Assembly (NCBI RefSeq): GCF_027924145.1
Contig: NZ_BRVP01000010.1
Span: forward strand, 1 to 64,000
Direction of reading: 5' to 3'
Source of the DNA: Neptunitalea chrysea
GTDB taxonomy: Bacteria > Bacteroidota > Bacteroidia > Flavobacteriales > Flavobacteriaceae
DNA length: 64,000 nt
Below the pieces are notes generated by a model. The model saw nothing but the letters and a program-made list of their open reading frames with translations, was not told the origin of the DNA and searched no databases. The position numbers were made by a program, and so were the translations under genes. How positions within the stretch are numbered: the first letter of the stretch is position 1; each line of letters starts with the position of its first letter. This document shows, one piece after another, positions 18,785 to 27,944 of the stretch.

Positions 18785-19693
18785 TTAAAATATCCTACTA
18801 ATACCCACAGTAGTATCTACTAATAAAATACTAAACACCCCACTTACAATAATAAACTTTAAAATGTTATGCAGTAAAAGGTATCCTTTTTTATCATGTG
18901 TCTTCCAAACCAACACCATAAATAACACCAATAAAATAGTGGTAAAATAGAAGTAGTACTCCATTTTTCCTATATTATAGTATTGTATTAGCAACACCCC
19001 GGGAATAAGTGTTAATCCCGTTGTAACAGTAATAACCCACTTAGAGATACGTTCTCCAAACTTAACCGGTATGGTTTGATAATCGGTTAATAAATCTCCT
19101 GTTAAGTTTTCTAAGTCCTTAACAAATTCTCTCAATAAAATAAGTAAGAACAAAAAGGTTGCATGTACAAAAATCACCAAATCAAAGTTGTTGTAATGCA
19201 CAAACACCGCAAAGAAAGGCATAATAGAAAGTACAGAAGAAATAAAATTACCTACAAACAACACCTTCTTTAATCTATGCGAATAGAACCATATCCAGAA
19301 AATATACATAGAAAAGAATACCACCGCTCTAAACGACACATAACTAGCCGCTATAATGGCCATAAAATTTAGTAAAAAGTACACCACAAGCTGGGTGTTT
19401 TGCTTTACTAAACGATCTATCTTAGACTTTAAAGGCTTGTTAATAACATCCTTCTCTGCATCGTAGAAATTATTAATAATATAACCACCAGCAATTGTCA
19501 ATGCAGACGCCGTTACAATCATAAACAGATTCGCATCAAATAACACATTTCGCAATGACAAGGTATCAGGAGCCAATATGAATATAGAGGCTAAATACTG
19601 AGCTAAAGTAATAATAAGAATATTATACCCTCTAATAACAGAAAACAAACTAAGTAGCTTTAAAAAAGCCATTTTACGGACACTTCTAGCCAT
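18785..19693 (-). CDS. UbiA-family prenyltransferase, likely geranylgeranylglycerol-phosphate geranylgeranyltransferase
   Basis: The 302-residue protein has about eight membrane segments and the UbiA aspartate motif N74-x3-D78-x3-D82 (NNFYDAEKD), followed later by a second acidic region (REFVKDLENLTGD). UbiA enzymes transfer a polyprenyl group from its diphosphate to an acceptor. It lies downstream of mevalonate kinase and decarboxylase genes, and a geranylgeranylglyceryl phosphate synthase is encoded at 49787. These suggest the second ether-forming step of an archaeal-like lipid, though a quinone-type acceptor cannot be excluded. Confidence 0.8.
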   Translation of the reverse strand: MARSVRKMAFLKLLSLFSVIRGYNILIITLAQYLASIFILAPDTLSLRNVLFDANLFMIVTASALTIAGGYIINNFYDAEKDVINKPLKSKIDRLVKQNTQLVVYFLLNFMAIIAASYVSFRAVVFFSMYIFWIWFYSHRLKKVLFVGNFISSVLSIMPFFAVFVHYNNFDLVIFVHATFLFLLILLREFVKDLENLTGDLLTDYQTIPVKFGERISKWVITVTTGLTLIPGVLLIQYYNIGKMEYYFYFTTILLVLFMVLVWKTHDKKGYLLLHNILKFIIVSGVFSILLVDTTVGISRIF

Positions 19694-19747
19694 AAAAGTT
19701 TTGTGTTTATATTAAGGGTCGGCAGGCCTTTACCTCAACATCATGTA

Positions 19748-20686
19748 TCAAAAGTTGTAAATCACTTTTAATTGGTGTCCTTCTAGAGCTTTTTGAGCTT
19801 TTTCTATATCTTCAGTAAAACCTAAGATATATCCGCCGCCGCCAGAACCACATAGTTTAAGATAATAATCGTTAGTATCAATACCTTTTTTCCAAAGCTC
19901 ATGAAAAGTAGCCGGAATCATTGGTTTAAAATGATCTAACACTACATGAGAAAGTTTCTTAATATTTTTAAACAACGATTTCACATTCCCTTTTAAGAAA
20001 TCATCAATACAGGCATCGGTATAGATAACAAACTGATCTTTAATCATTTTTCTAAAACCATCTTGCTTCATGTTTTCCATAAACATTTGCACCAACGGAG
20101 CCGTTTCACTTACAACTCCACTATCTAATAAAAACACCGCTCCTTTACCCCCTTCTCTCTGAGAAGGAATACCTGCAGGCTCAATATGGTCTTTAGAATT
20201 TATTAGTATAGGAATGCTTAGGTAGCTATTTAAAGGATCTAAACCACTCGATTTTCCATGAAAATAACATTCCATTTCAGAGAAAACAGCTTTTAACATC
20301 AATAGTTTTTCTCTAGTAAGATTTTCAAGTACGGTAATCTTATTATGGGCATACTGATCGTAAATAGCAGCTACTAACGCACCACTACTGCCTACTCCGT
20401 ATCCTTGCGGAATGGTACTATCAAAATACATCCCTTCCGTTATATCTTTCTTAAGCGCTTTTAAATCAAAAGAAACCAATTCTGGCTTTTCCTTTTGGAT
20501 TTTCTCAAGATAAGCTGTAAACGCTTGTAAGTTTTCATTTGATTTTAATGCAGCTTCAGATGTATTACCATCATTCTTTAAAGCTCCATTATAAAAGTTA
20601 TATGGCACCAATAATCCCTTAGAATCTTTGATCATACCATATTCTCCAAATAAAATAATCTTCGAATAAAATAAAGGTCCCTTCAT
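19748..20686 (-). CDS. Mevalonate kinase-like GHMP kinase
   Basis: The 312-residue protein is a GHMP kinase: an N-terminal SKIILFGEYG (8-17) and the ATP-binding GYGVGSSGAL (95-104), with SSGLDPLNS supplying an acidic residue and a C-terminal LCGSGGGGYILGF. It phosphorylates mevalonate, or possibly phosphomevalonate, in the isoprenoid pathway. It lies between mevalonate diphosphate decarboxylase and the UbiA gene in a three-gene operon, which supports the pathway. It is divergent from canonical mevalonate kinases, so the exact step is less certain. Confidence 0.82.
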   Translation of the reverse strand: MKGPLFYSKIILFGEYGMIKDSKGLLVPYNFYNGALKNDGNTSEAALKSNENLQAFTAYLEKIQKEKPELVSFDLKALKKDITEGMYFDSTIPQGYGVGSSGALVAAIYDQYAHNKITVLENLTREKLLMLKAVFSEMECYFHGKSSGLDPLNSYLSIPILINSKDHIEPAGIPSQREGGKGAVFLLDSGVVSETAPLVQMFMENMKQDGFRKMIKDQFVIYTDACIDDFLKGNVKSLFKNIKKLSHVVLDHFKPMIPATFHELWKKGIDTNDYYLKLCGSGGGGYILGFTEDIEKAQKALEGHQLKVIYNF

Positions 20687-20755
20687 AAATCAAACTTTCC
20701 TCGAAAATCGAGATGTAACACTTTAGGCTTACCACCTAAAATTTTTATTTTATAA

Positions 20756-21841
20756 TTATAGCTTAGTAGCTCCCTTTCCTACCTGATCGCAAATATACTG
20801 CTGATTTTCACAAAATTGCGCCAATTCCTCCTTAATAAATGCCAAAACCTCCGTTTTTTCATTTTCAGGGTATAAAACGTGTACATTTGCACCAGCATCT
20901 AAGGTAAAACAAACATGTAATTTGGTTTTTTTTCTAAACTCCCAAATTTTATTAATAACCTCAAGTGTATTAGGTTTCATTAAAATAAAATAAGGCAAGC
21001 TAGTCATCATCATTGCATGCAAAGTTAACGCCTCACTCTCTACCAATCTAATGAATGCTTTTAAGTCTCCTTTCTTTAAAACCCCCTTTAAAGTACTTAT
21101 ATTTTTTTCAGCTTGTTTAAATCGCTTTTTAGCAAACGGATGAAAATGCATTAAATCGTGCCCTACCGTACTACTAACTGTTTTCTCCCCTTTGTCTACT
21201 AACAAAATAGTATCCTGAAAGTTATGAAACACCTCATGTATACTGTGCGGATGTTTAATTGCATATTCATTACTACTCCCATTAATATCTTCGTTCTGTC
21301 CCCAAACCATCATTGGCCCTTTAAGACTTCTACAAGCACTCCCCGAACCTAATCTGGCAATAAACGAAGCTTTCTCCATAAAATAGTCAGACTCCATTTT
21401 CTCTTTCACCAATTGCTCTTCCATACTCATAAGACAAAGTGCCAAAGCACTCATTCCACTCGCAGAAGAAGCTATCCCACTACTATGCGGAAAAGAATTG
21501 GAGGTTTCAATGGTAAACTCATATTCTTTAAGAAATGAAAAATATCCATCTATGTTATCAAAAAACTTTTTAACTTTAGGCTCAAAGCTTTTTTTACGCT
21601 CTCCTTCAAATACTACTTTAAAGTTAAAATCTTTTGCTCTTTTTTCTAAATACCTGTAATGCAATGTAGTGGTGGTTGCACAAGTATCTAATGTAAAACT
21701 AATAGAAGTGTTAGCAGGTAACTGCACAGGTTTTTTACCCCAATATTTAACTAAGGCTATATTGCTAGGCGATTTCCAAGTAACGCTCCCTTCTAAAGCC
21801 TTCTTAGAATACTTAGAAGGCGTGAATTTTTTCTTAGACAT
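20756..21841 (-). CDS. mvaD: Diphosphomevalonate decarboxylase
   Basis: The 361-residue GHMP-superfamily enzyme has the family's N-terminal signature SPSNIALVKYWGK (24-36), the P-loop-like HSSGIASSASG, and SACRSLKGPMMVW, all typical of mevalonate diphosphate decarboxylase. It converts mevalonate diphosphate to isopentenyl diphosphate with ATP. It is the first gene of the operon with the kinase and the UbiA prenyltransferase, and a TATATTTG promoter box sits about 35 bases upstream. Confidence 0.9.
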   Translation of the reverse strand: MSKKKFTPSKYSKKALEGSVTWKSPSNIALVKYWGKKPVQLPANTSISFTLDTCATTTTLHYRYLEKRAKDFNFKVVFEGERKKSFEPKVKKFFDNIDGYFSFLKEYEFTIETSNSFPHSSGIASSASGMSALALCLMSMEEQLVKEKMESDYFMEKASFIARLGSGSACRSLKGPMMVWGQNEDINGSSNEYAIKHPHSIHEVFHNFQDTILLVDKGEKTVSSTVGHDLMHFHPFAKKRFKQAEKNISTLKGVLKKGDLKAFIRLVESEALTLHAMMMTSLPYFILMKPNTLEVINKIWEFRKKTKLHVCFTLDAGANVHVLYPENEKTEVLAFIKEELAQFCENQQYICDQVGKGATKL

Positions 21842-21873
21842 TCCAGAGTTTTATATTTGTCTTTGACCTGAAA

Positions 21874-21881
21874 CAAATATA
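21874..21881 (-). promoter_or_regulatory. Bacteroidetes -7 promoter box for mevalonate operon
   Basis: On the minus strand this is TATATTTG, an exact TAnnTTTG match 33 bases before the decarboxylase ATG at 21841. Confidence 0.55.
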
Positions 21882-22054
21882 CAAGGTTTCCACTAATGTC
21901 CTGCAGTTTCAATATTAAATTTGTTGAGATAAATAAGACTAAAAAATAATTATTCTAATTTTCTTATAAAAATGTACGTCTTAATTTCAAATATCTTACA
22001 TTCAATATGTAACATAACTAGTTTTAGTATAACTTATACCCAAATACCAAAACC

Positions 22055-22408
22055 ATGAAATTACTTTTACAACTTGAAGAACTAGCCATGTTTATAGTAG
22101 GAGGCTAATTATTTTATTTACAAGACATTCCATTTGCGTGGTTTTTTCCTCTTTTATTACTACCAGACATTGGTGCCTTAGGGTACCTTATTAATAATAA
22201 AATAGGAGCAATAGGCTATAATATTTTTCACCATAAAGGTATTGCTATCCTATTTTATGCAGCTGGATTTTATTATCAAAACAGTACACTAACCATTATT
22301 GGAATTGTTTTGTTTACGCATTCCTCTATGGATCGTATCTTCGGATACGGATTAAAACACAACAAAGGGTTTAAGTTTACACACTTGGGAAATTTAGGTG
22401 CTAAATGA
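22055..22408 (+). pseudogene. DUF4260 membrane protein gene with a premature stop
   Basis: One frame runs 118 codons from ATG 22055 to TGA 22406-22408 and is interrupted only by TAA at codon 18 (22106-22108). Before it the product reads MKLLLQLEELAMFIVGG, and after it LFYLQDIPFAWFFPLLLLPD and KIGAIGYNIFHHKGIAI, HSSMDRIFGYGLK. This matches DUF4260, small integral membrane proteins of unknown role. No internal start would restore most of the protein. The final ATGA overlaps the next gene's start by four bases, so the intact gene was probably co-translated with it. Confidence 0.8.
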
Positions 22409-22740
22409 ATATAGAACAATTATATAACTTCTGTTTATCTAAAAAAGGCGTGACAGACAGTTTTCCGTTTAATGAGGATACGCTAGTTTTTAAAGTAGCC
22501 GGCAAAATGTTTTGTCTAACTTCTTTACTAGACTGGGAATTAGGAACTCCTAAGCTAAATCTAAAATGCGATCCTGAAAAATCTGAAACACTCAGAGCTA
22601 CCTACGAAGCCGTTAACCCTGGATTTCATATGCATAAGAAATATTGGAATACTGTAACACTGCATTCAGACTTGAGTGACATAGAAGTAACAAAATTAAT
22701 AACCCACTCTTACGAAGAAGTAGTAAAAAAAATTACCTAA
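22405..22740 (+). CDS. MmcQ/YjbR family protein
   Basis: The 111-residue product has the MmcQ/YjbR double-wing fold signature: MNIEQLYNFCLSKKGVTDSF, FPFNEDTLVFKVAGKMFCL, the NLKCDPEKSETLR segment and PGFHMHKKYWNTV. The family is often called DNA-binding on structural grounds, and its cellular role is unclear. The start overlaps the stop of the DUF4260 pseudogene (ATGA). It is followed by a terminator about 150 bases downstream. Confidence 0.88.
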   Translation: MNIEQLYNFCLSKKGVTDSFPFNEDTLVFKVAGKMFCLTSLLDWELGTPKLNLKCDPEKSETLRATYEAVNPGFHMHKKYWNTVTLHSDLSDIEVTKLITHSYEEVVKKIT

Positions 22741-22889
22741 AAAGAGGCAATCTACTATATGAGTAGACTTTTATCGTGATAACTCTGCATTATAACGTTA
22801 TTTTTAGGAATCATCTCAATCATATTATAATTTAGCCTTTAGGTGAACAGCCTAAAATAGTTTTACAGGTTTTGACACCCCCAAAAATT

Positions 22890-22920
22890 AAAAGACCAAA
22901 TGAGTCATTTGGTCTTTTTT
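22890..22920 (+). terminator. Rho-independent terminator
   Basis: AAAAGACCAAAT (22890-22901) pairs with ATTTGGTCTTTT (22908-22919) around GAGTCA-type loop bases, followed by T. It serves the plus-strand DUF4260/YjbR unit. Confidence 0.75.
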
Positions 22921-22927
22921 CCATAAT

Positions 22928-22968
22928 AAAAAAGCACACATTTTAAGTTAGGCATCGTGTGCTTTTTT
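22928..22968 (-). terminator. Terminator of leuS
   Basis: AAAAAAGCACAC (22928-22939) pairs with GTGTGCTTTTTT (22957-22968) across a 17-base loop. On the minus strand the stem is followed by a T run, so it ends leuS transcription. Confidence 0.75.
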
Positions 22969-22980
22969 TATACCCATATA

Positions 22981-23016
22981 TGAACTGCTTTGTGGGTAAG
23001 CCTACAAAGCAGTTCA
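22981..23016. repeat. Long imperfect palindrome (REP-like element, copy 1)
   Basis: Thirteen perfect pairs (TGAACTGCTTTGT with ACAAAGCAGTTCA) plus G-T and two G-C pairs close a TAAG loop. There is no T run beside it. The loop region and the flanking ATCTCAATT resemble the element near 40350-40385. Confidence 0.5.
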
Positions 23017-23034
23017 TCTCAATTTTCTAGTCTA

Positions 23035-25905
23035 CTATCCTACGATATTAATAATTTTCCCTGGTACTATAATTACCTTTTTAGGTTCTCTACCATTTAA
23101 CTGTGCCTTGGTACGCTCATCTGCTAAAATGATCTCTTGGATTTCAGGTACTGAAAGCTCTAAAGACAATTCTATTTTAAAACGCATTTTACCATTAAAT
23201 GATACAGGGTATTCTTTGCTGCTTTCTACTAAGTATTTTTCCTCAAATTTAGGATAGGCAACCATAGCAATAGAACCTTCATAACCTAAACCTGCCCAAA
23301 GCTCTTCTGCAATGTGCGGTGCATACGGAGAAACCAATACCGCCAAAGGCTCTAAAATAGCACGGTGGTTACATTTTAATTTCCCTAACTCGTTTACACA
23401 AATCATAAACTGAGACACTGAAGTATTAAATGAGAAATTCTCAATATCTTCTGTCGCTTTTTTAATGGTTTGGTGTAATACCTTATACATTTCTTTAGTA
23501 GGCTCTGCATCGGTTACTTCAAACCCGTTATCGGTGGTATACAAACGCCATAGTTTTTTAAGAAAACCTGAAACCCCTGTCATACCAGCAGTATTCCAAG
23601 GTTTAGCCTGCTCTAATGGCCCTAAAAACATTTCGTACAAACGCAACGTATCTGCCCCATACTCAGCACAAATATCATCTGGGTTTACTACATTGTATTT
23701 AGATTTCGACATTTTCTCTACCTCTCTACCTACAATATATTTTCCATCTTCTAAAATAAACTCAGCATCTTGATAGTCTTGATATAATGGATGCGCCTTA
23801 AACGCCTCGATATCCAACTCGTTAGTTACATCATTTATGACAGTTAAATCTGCATGAATAGGGTATACAGTTTTATCACCTATAAGACCTTTAGACACTA
23901 AAGTCTTAGCATCTTCAGTTCTATACACAAAAGCACTATTCCCCAAAATCATTCCTTGGTTAATTAGCTTCTTAGCATACTCATCTACCGGCACTACTCC
24001 TTTGTCAAATAGGAATTTTTGCCAGAAACGAGAATACAGTAAGTGCCCTGTAGCATGCTCACTACCTCCTATATATAAATCTACATCTTTCCAGTAGTTT
24101 AACGCCTCTTGTGATGCAAACTCCTCGGTATTACCTGCATCCATATAGCGGTTAAAATACCAGCTACTACCAGCCCAACCCGGCATGGTATTAAGCTCTA
24201 AAGGAAATACCGTTTCATGGTCTATTTTATCGTTAGCCACTACCTCATTATTAGCAGTATCCCAAGCCCAAACTGTGGCGTTTCCTAATGGTGGCTCACC
24301 TGTTTCGGTTGGTAAATACTTTTCTACCTCCGGTAATCTTATCGGTAAATGCTCATCGGCAATCATTTGCGGCATTCCGTTTACATAATATACAGGGAAA
24401 GGTTCTCCCCAATAACGTTGACGGCTAAATACGGCATCACGTAAACGATAGTTTACCTTCGCTTTACCAGCACCAATGGCTTCTAGTTCTTCAATCACTT
24501 TTTGTGTAGCCTCCTTGTACCCTAATCCATCCAAGAAATCAGAACATTTTAAAACAAACCCTTGCTTAGCCGCAAAAGCTTCCTCCTTAATTACCTCATC
24601 AGAAGTATCGATTTCCCCATTAGCGGTTAGAGGACTAAAAATATTCTTAATCTCAGGCATTCCGTTGGTTCCTTTAAAGAAATTGGCAAACGCATAATCA
24701 CGCTCATCTCCACATGGTACTGCCATTACAGCTCCGGTACCATAACCTGCCAACACATAATCTCCAATCCATATAGGAATAGGTTCTTTAGTAAACGGAT
24801 GCTCTGCATACGCACCAGTAAATACCCCCGAAATGGTTTTTACATCGGCCATTCGCTCACGCTCGCTACGCTTTGCGGTTGCTTCTATATAAGCTGCTAC
24901 CTCAGCTTGTTGTTCCTCAGTAGTTATTTGTGCTACTAAATCGTGCTCTGGTGCCAATGTCATAAACGCAACTCCAAAAATAGTATCAGCTCTGGTGGTA
25001 AATACCTCAATAGTAGCATCGCTTTGCTTAACATTAAAAGTTACACTAACTCCTACCGATTTACCAATCCAGTTACGTTGACTCTCTTTTAACGATTCGG
25101 TCCAATCAATTCGGTTTAACCCTTCTAGTAAACGCTCTGCATAAGCAGAGATACGCATACTCCATTGAGTCATTTTTTTACGAACTACTGGATGTCCTCC
25201 ACGTTCAGATACCCCGTTTACTATTTCATCATTTGCTAATACTGTACCTAAAGCTGGACACCAGTTCACTTCGGTTTCCGCTAAATAGGTTAAACGGTAT
25301 TGTAACAGTATTTTTTGTTGTTCTTCTCCCGTAAATCCGTTCCATTCTTCTGCTGTAAAAACAGCAACATCCTCATCACAAACAGCCTTTACACTTGCGT
25401 TTCCTTCCTTCTCAAAAACAGTAATAAGGGTAGTTATATCTTCAGCTTTATCGGCCGTTATGTTGTACCATGAATTAAACAATTGGATAAAAATCCATTG
25501 TGTCCATTTGTAATATTCAGGATTCGATGTACGCACCTCTCTGTTCCAGTCAAAAGAAAATCCAATCTTATCTAATTGCTCACGGTAACGCTTAATATTC
25601 GTCTCGGTAGTAATAGCAGGGTGTTGCCCTGTTTGAATGGCATATTGCTCTGCTGGTAGTCCAAACGAATCATACCCTTGTGGGTGTAATACATTAAAAC
25701 CTTGATGACGTTTGTAACGGGCTACAATATCAGAGGCAATATATCCCAGCGGATGCCCCACGTGTAACCCTGCCCCTGAAGGATAAGGAAACATGTCCAG
25801 CACATAATACTTTGGTTTATCGCTGTTGTTAGAAGCTTTAAAAGTCTGGTTTTCTGCCCAATATTGTTGCCATTTGGCTTCAATTTCGTTTGGATTATAG
25901 TTCAT
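23035..25905 (-). CDS. leuS: Leucyl-tRNA synthetase
   Basis: The 956-residue class I synthetase charges tRNA-Leu. The HIGH-type motif is HVGH at 48-51 (PYPSGAGLHVGHPLGY) and the KMSKS loop is at 731-735. The editing (CP1) domain lies between, with the threonine-rich FTTRADTIFG and GTGAVMAVPCGDERD segments. An acidic insertion around 100-180 is usual in Bacteroidetes. It stands alone under a consensus promoter (TTG-N19-TACCTTTG) and ends at a clear terminator. Confidence 0.97.
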   Translation of the reverse strand: MNYNPNEIEAKWQQYWAENQTFKASNNSDKPKYYVLDMFPYPSGAGLHVGHPLGYIASDIVARYKRHQGFNVLHPQGYDSFGLPAEQYAIQTGQHPAITTETNIKRYREQLDKIGFSFDWNREVRTSNPEYYKWTQWIFIQLFNSWYNITADKAEDITTLITVFEKEGNASVKAVCDEDVAVFTAEEWNGFTGEEQQKILLQYRLTYLAETEVNWCPALGTVLANDEIVNGVSERGGHPVVRKKMTQWSMRISAYAERLLEGLNRIDWTESLKESQRNWIGKSVGVSVTFNVKQSDATIEVFTTRADTIFGVAFMTLAPEHDLVAQITTEEQQAEVAAYIEATAKRSERERMADVKTISGVFTGAYAEHPFTKEPIPIWIGDYVLAGYGTGAVMAVPCGDERDYAFANFFKGTNGMPEIKNIFSPLTANGEIDTSDEVIKEEAFAAKQGFVLKCSDFLDGLGYKEATQKVIEELEAIGAGKAKVNYRLRDAVFSRQRYWGEPFPVYYVNGMPQMIADEHLPIRLPEVEKYLPTETGEPPLGNATVWAWDTANNEVVANDKIDHETVFPLELNTMPGWAGSSWYFNRYMDAGNTEEFASQEALNYWKDVDLYIGGSEHATGHLLYSRFWQKFLFDKGVVPVDEYAKKLINQGMILGNSAFVYRTEDAKTLVSKGLIGDKTVYPIHADLTVINDVTNELDIEAFKAHPLYQDYQDAEFILEDGKYIVGREVEKMSKSKYNVVNPDDICAEYGADTLRLYEMFLGPLEQAKPWNTAGMTGVSGFLKKLWRLYTTDNGFEVTDAEPTKEMYKVLHQTIKKATEDIENFSFNTSVSQFMICVNELGKLKCNHRAILEPLAVLVSPYAPHIAEELWAGLGYEGSIAMVAYPKFEEKYLVESSKEYPVSFNGKMRFKIELSLELSVPEIQEIILADERTKAQLNGREPKKVIIVPGKIINIVG

Positions 25906-25952
25906 TACTGTATGTTTACTAATTACCTGAATATTCTATTAAAAATCGGTGT

Positions 25953-25982
25953 CAAAGGTAATTATAAAAGTTAAGTTAACAA
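25953..25982 (-). promoter_or_regulatory. Bacteroidetes consensus promoter of leuS
   Basis: On the minus strand TTG (25980-25982), 19 bases, then TACCTTTG (25953-25960) match the Bacteroidetes consensus exactly, 47 bases before the leuS ATG. Confidence 0.75.
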
Positions 25983-26124
25983 GCCTGCCTAGCTACGGAG
26001 TTTACAACTAAAGACTTTACCACAAGTACATATACTAAAACTATCATAAACCTATTTGACAAATACAGCTAAAATTGTAATTTATAAATACTTTTTACAA
26101 CCAACCAATAATAACTTTTTCTGA

Positions 26125-26340
26125 ATGACTAACAAGAACATTGGTTTAGTACTATCGGGCGGTGGTGTACATGCATTAGCACACGCAGGTTTTTTAAAAG
26201 CATTAATTGAAAACGGTATTCAACCAACACACCTCTCGGGTACTAGTGGCGGAACACTTATTGCTGCCCTATATGCCACCGGATATCAACCCGATGAAAT
26301 GCTGGCTTTTTTTAAGAAAACGCCTTTGTTTAGTTTTTAA
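26125..26340 (+). pseudogene. Truncated tandem copy of the patatin gene
   Basis: The 71-codon frame matches the first third of the complete patatin encoded at 26444: IGLVLSGGGVHALAHAGFLK with the oxyanion glycines, the nucleophile GTSGG (Ser41), and TPLFSF, where it stops with TAA. The catalytic Asp-Gly-Gly part is missing and does not follow in the next 100 bases. It is a partial duplicate without an active site, probably non-functional unless the fragment has another role. Confidence 0.8.
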
Positions 26341-26443
26341 TTAACTAAACAGACCTATCTTAATGAAATCTAAAATTGTACTTTTGGTTAAATCAATACT
26401 AAATAGTCAGTTACTCTAAAAATAGCACCACAAAAAGAACACT

Positions 26444-27280
26444 ATGGGATTCTTTAATATTTTCAACAAAAAGAGACAAGTTGAACCCAATTACAAATTA
26501 GGGTTGGTACTATCTGGTGGTGGTATAAGAGCATTGACACATGCCGGTTTATTAAAAGCCTTAGATGAGAACGGGATTCAGCCTGATTGTATCTCTGGCA
26601 CTAGTGGAGGTGCACTTATTGCGGCGCTATATGCTACAGGTTACTCTCCCGAAGAAATGATTACGTTTTTTAAAGAAACTCCTTTGTTTAGTTTTTCGCT
26701 GTTTGCTCTTAACAAACCCGGGTTGGTTGATAGCGAAAAATACGAGCACCTTTTAAAGAAGTTCTTTTATAAAGAAAATTTTGAAGATCTGAATACCCCC
26801 ATTACAGTAACAGCTACTAATTTAAACACCGGCAAACTAGAGTTTTTTGACTCTGGTGAATTAATAAAACCTTTACTGGCTTCCTGTGCGCTACCTCCTT
26901 ACTTTTCTCCGGTTTCTATTAACAACCATTTATATTCAGATGGTGGACTATTGAACAACTTTCCGTACGAACCTCTTGTAGATACTTGTGACTTTACTAT
27001 GGGTAGTTTTGTTAACCCAGTTGCGGAAGTAGCTAACAAGGATATTAACAACACCTTTAAATTATTACAAAGAGTAATTACCATAAGTATGGACGCTAAT
27101 TACTATCATCAATTTAGTCAATGCCATTATGTTTTTTTACCCCCTGAAATATATACCGTTGGTATATTGGATGTAAAAATGATAGTGAAAGCGTTTGAAA
27201 TTGGTTACGAACATGCCCAAAACGAAATGCCTAAAATTTTAGAGTTGTTAAGACAACAAAATGAACTACTGAAGGCCTAA
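26444..27280 (+). CDS. Patatin-like phospholipase
   Basis: The 278-residue protein has the patatin catalytic dyad. The oxyanion loop GGGIRAL is at 25-31, the nucleophile Ser54 in GTSGG (52-56), and Asp166 in SDGGLLNNFP. Patatin-family enzymes hydrolyse acyl esters of lipids. There is no signal peptide, so it probably acts on cytoplasmic membrane lipids. A truncated copy of its first third lies 100 bases upstream, pointing to a tandem duplication. Confidence 0.9.
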   Translation: MGFFNIFNKKRQVEPNYKLGLVLSGGGIRALTHAGLLKALDENGIQPDCISGTSGGALIAALYATGYSPEEMITFFKETPLFSFSLFALNKPGLVDSEKYEHLLKKFFYKENFEDLNTPITVTATNLNTGKLEFFDSGELIKPLLASCALPPYFSPVSINNHLYSDGGLLNNFPYEPLVDTCDFTMGSFVNPVAEVANKDINNTFKLLQRVITISMDANYYHQFSQCHYVFLPPEIYTVGILDVKMIVKAFEIGYEHAQNEMPKILELLRQQNELLKA

Positions 27281-27376
27281 GATAATTTATTCACGCTTTC
27301 AAAAAAGGATTTAGAAACATTACTAATTAAAAATGATGTTGCCTATGGCAGGTATAGCTTCATTTAAGTATTGCGC

Positions 27377-27406
27377 ATAAAAAAGCCTGCAATGAGTTGC
27401 AGGCTT
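27377..27406 (-). terminator. Terminator of the exported-protein genes
   Basis: AAGCCTGCAA (27383-27392) pairs with TTGCAGGCTT (27397-27406) around a TGAG loop, with a T run on the minus-strand side. It ends the 27431 unit. Confidence 0.8.
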
Positions 27407-27430
27407 CTATACTATAAGGGGACTACCCTA

Positions 27431-27871
27431 CTATTCTTCTTTGAAAAGAGCTTCTGCTTTAGCAATAGCAGCATCCATATTCTTCTGAACCTCCTCTATT
27501 TCTTTGTTGTAAGGCTTAAGAGATTCTGTTTCTTTTATAATTTCATCATCCGTTTTATCATGAAGTCTATCCTCTTCATACGGAAAATCATCACTAAAAC
27601 GATGCATCCATTTCATCATACCACTATGCGCCTTATTTAATTCTTGTAGGGTAAGTTTGTATTTTGTGACATCTTCCTCAGCACCCATTCTAACTTTCAC
27701 TTCACATTGCATTTGATACTTAGCTATAACACCCATCTTAGCCATAGCTTCGTCATGCAATTTGATCGTTTTATCAAATAAGGTATTAAACTCTTTTTTA
27801 TAATCTATTTTTTCCTCACAGCTTACCATTACTAAAACAGCCGTTAAGAACATTAAAACTTTATTTCTCAT
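27431..27871 (-). CDS. Small helical lipoprotein of unknown function
   Basis: The 146-residue product has a lipoprotein signal with lipobox VMVSC and then an almost entirely helical, charged region (EFNTLFDKTIKLHDEAMAKM; MKWMHRFSDDFPYEED). Related flavobacterial proteins are often mislabelled viral A-type inclusion proteins. It follows a small Cys-containing exported protein on the same strand, 73 bases downstream. No biochemical role is known to me. Confidence 0.7.
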   Translation of the reverse strand: MRNKVLMFLTAVLVMVSCEEKIDYKKEFNTLFDKTIKLHDEAMAKMGVIAKYQMQCEVKVRMGAEEDVTKYKLTLQELNKAHSGMMKWMHRFSDDFPYEEDRLHDKTDDEIIKETESLKPYNKEIEEVQKNMDAAIAKAEALFKEE

Positions 27872-27944
27872 TTTTCTTTTATAAATATTTAAACATAAAA
27901 GTTTCTTCTTGAAAGAATACTTTATTAATTATTACCAAATACTA

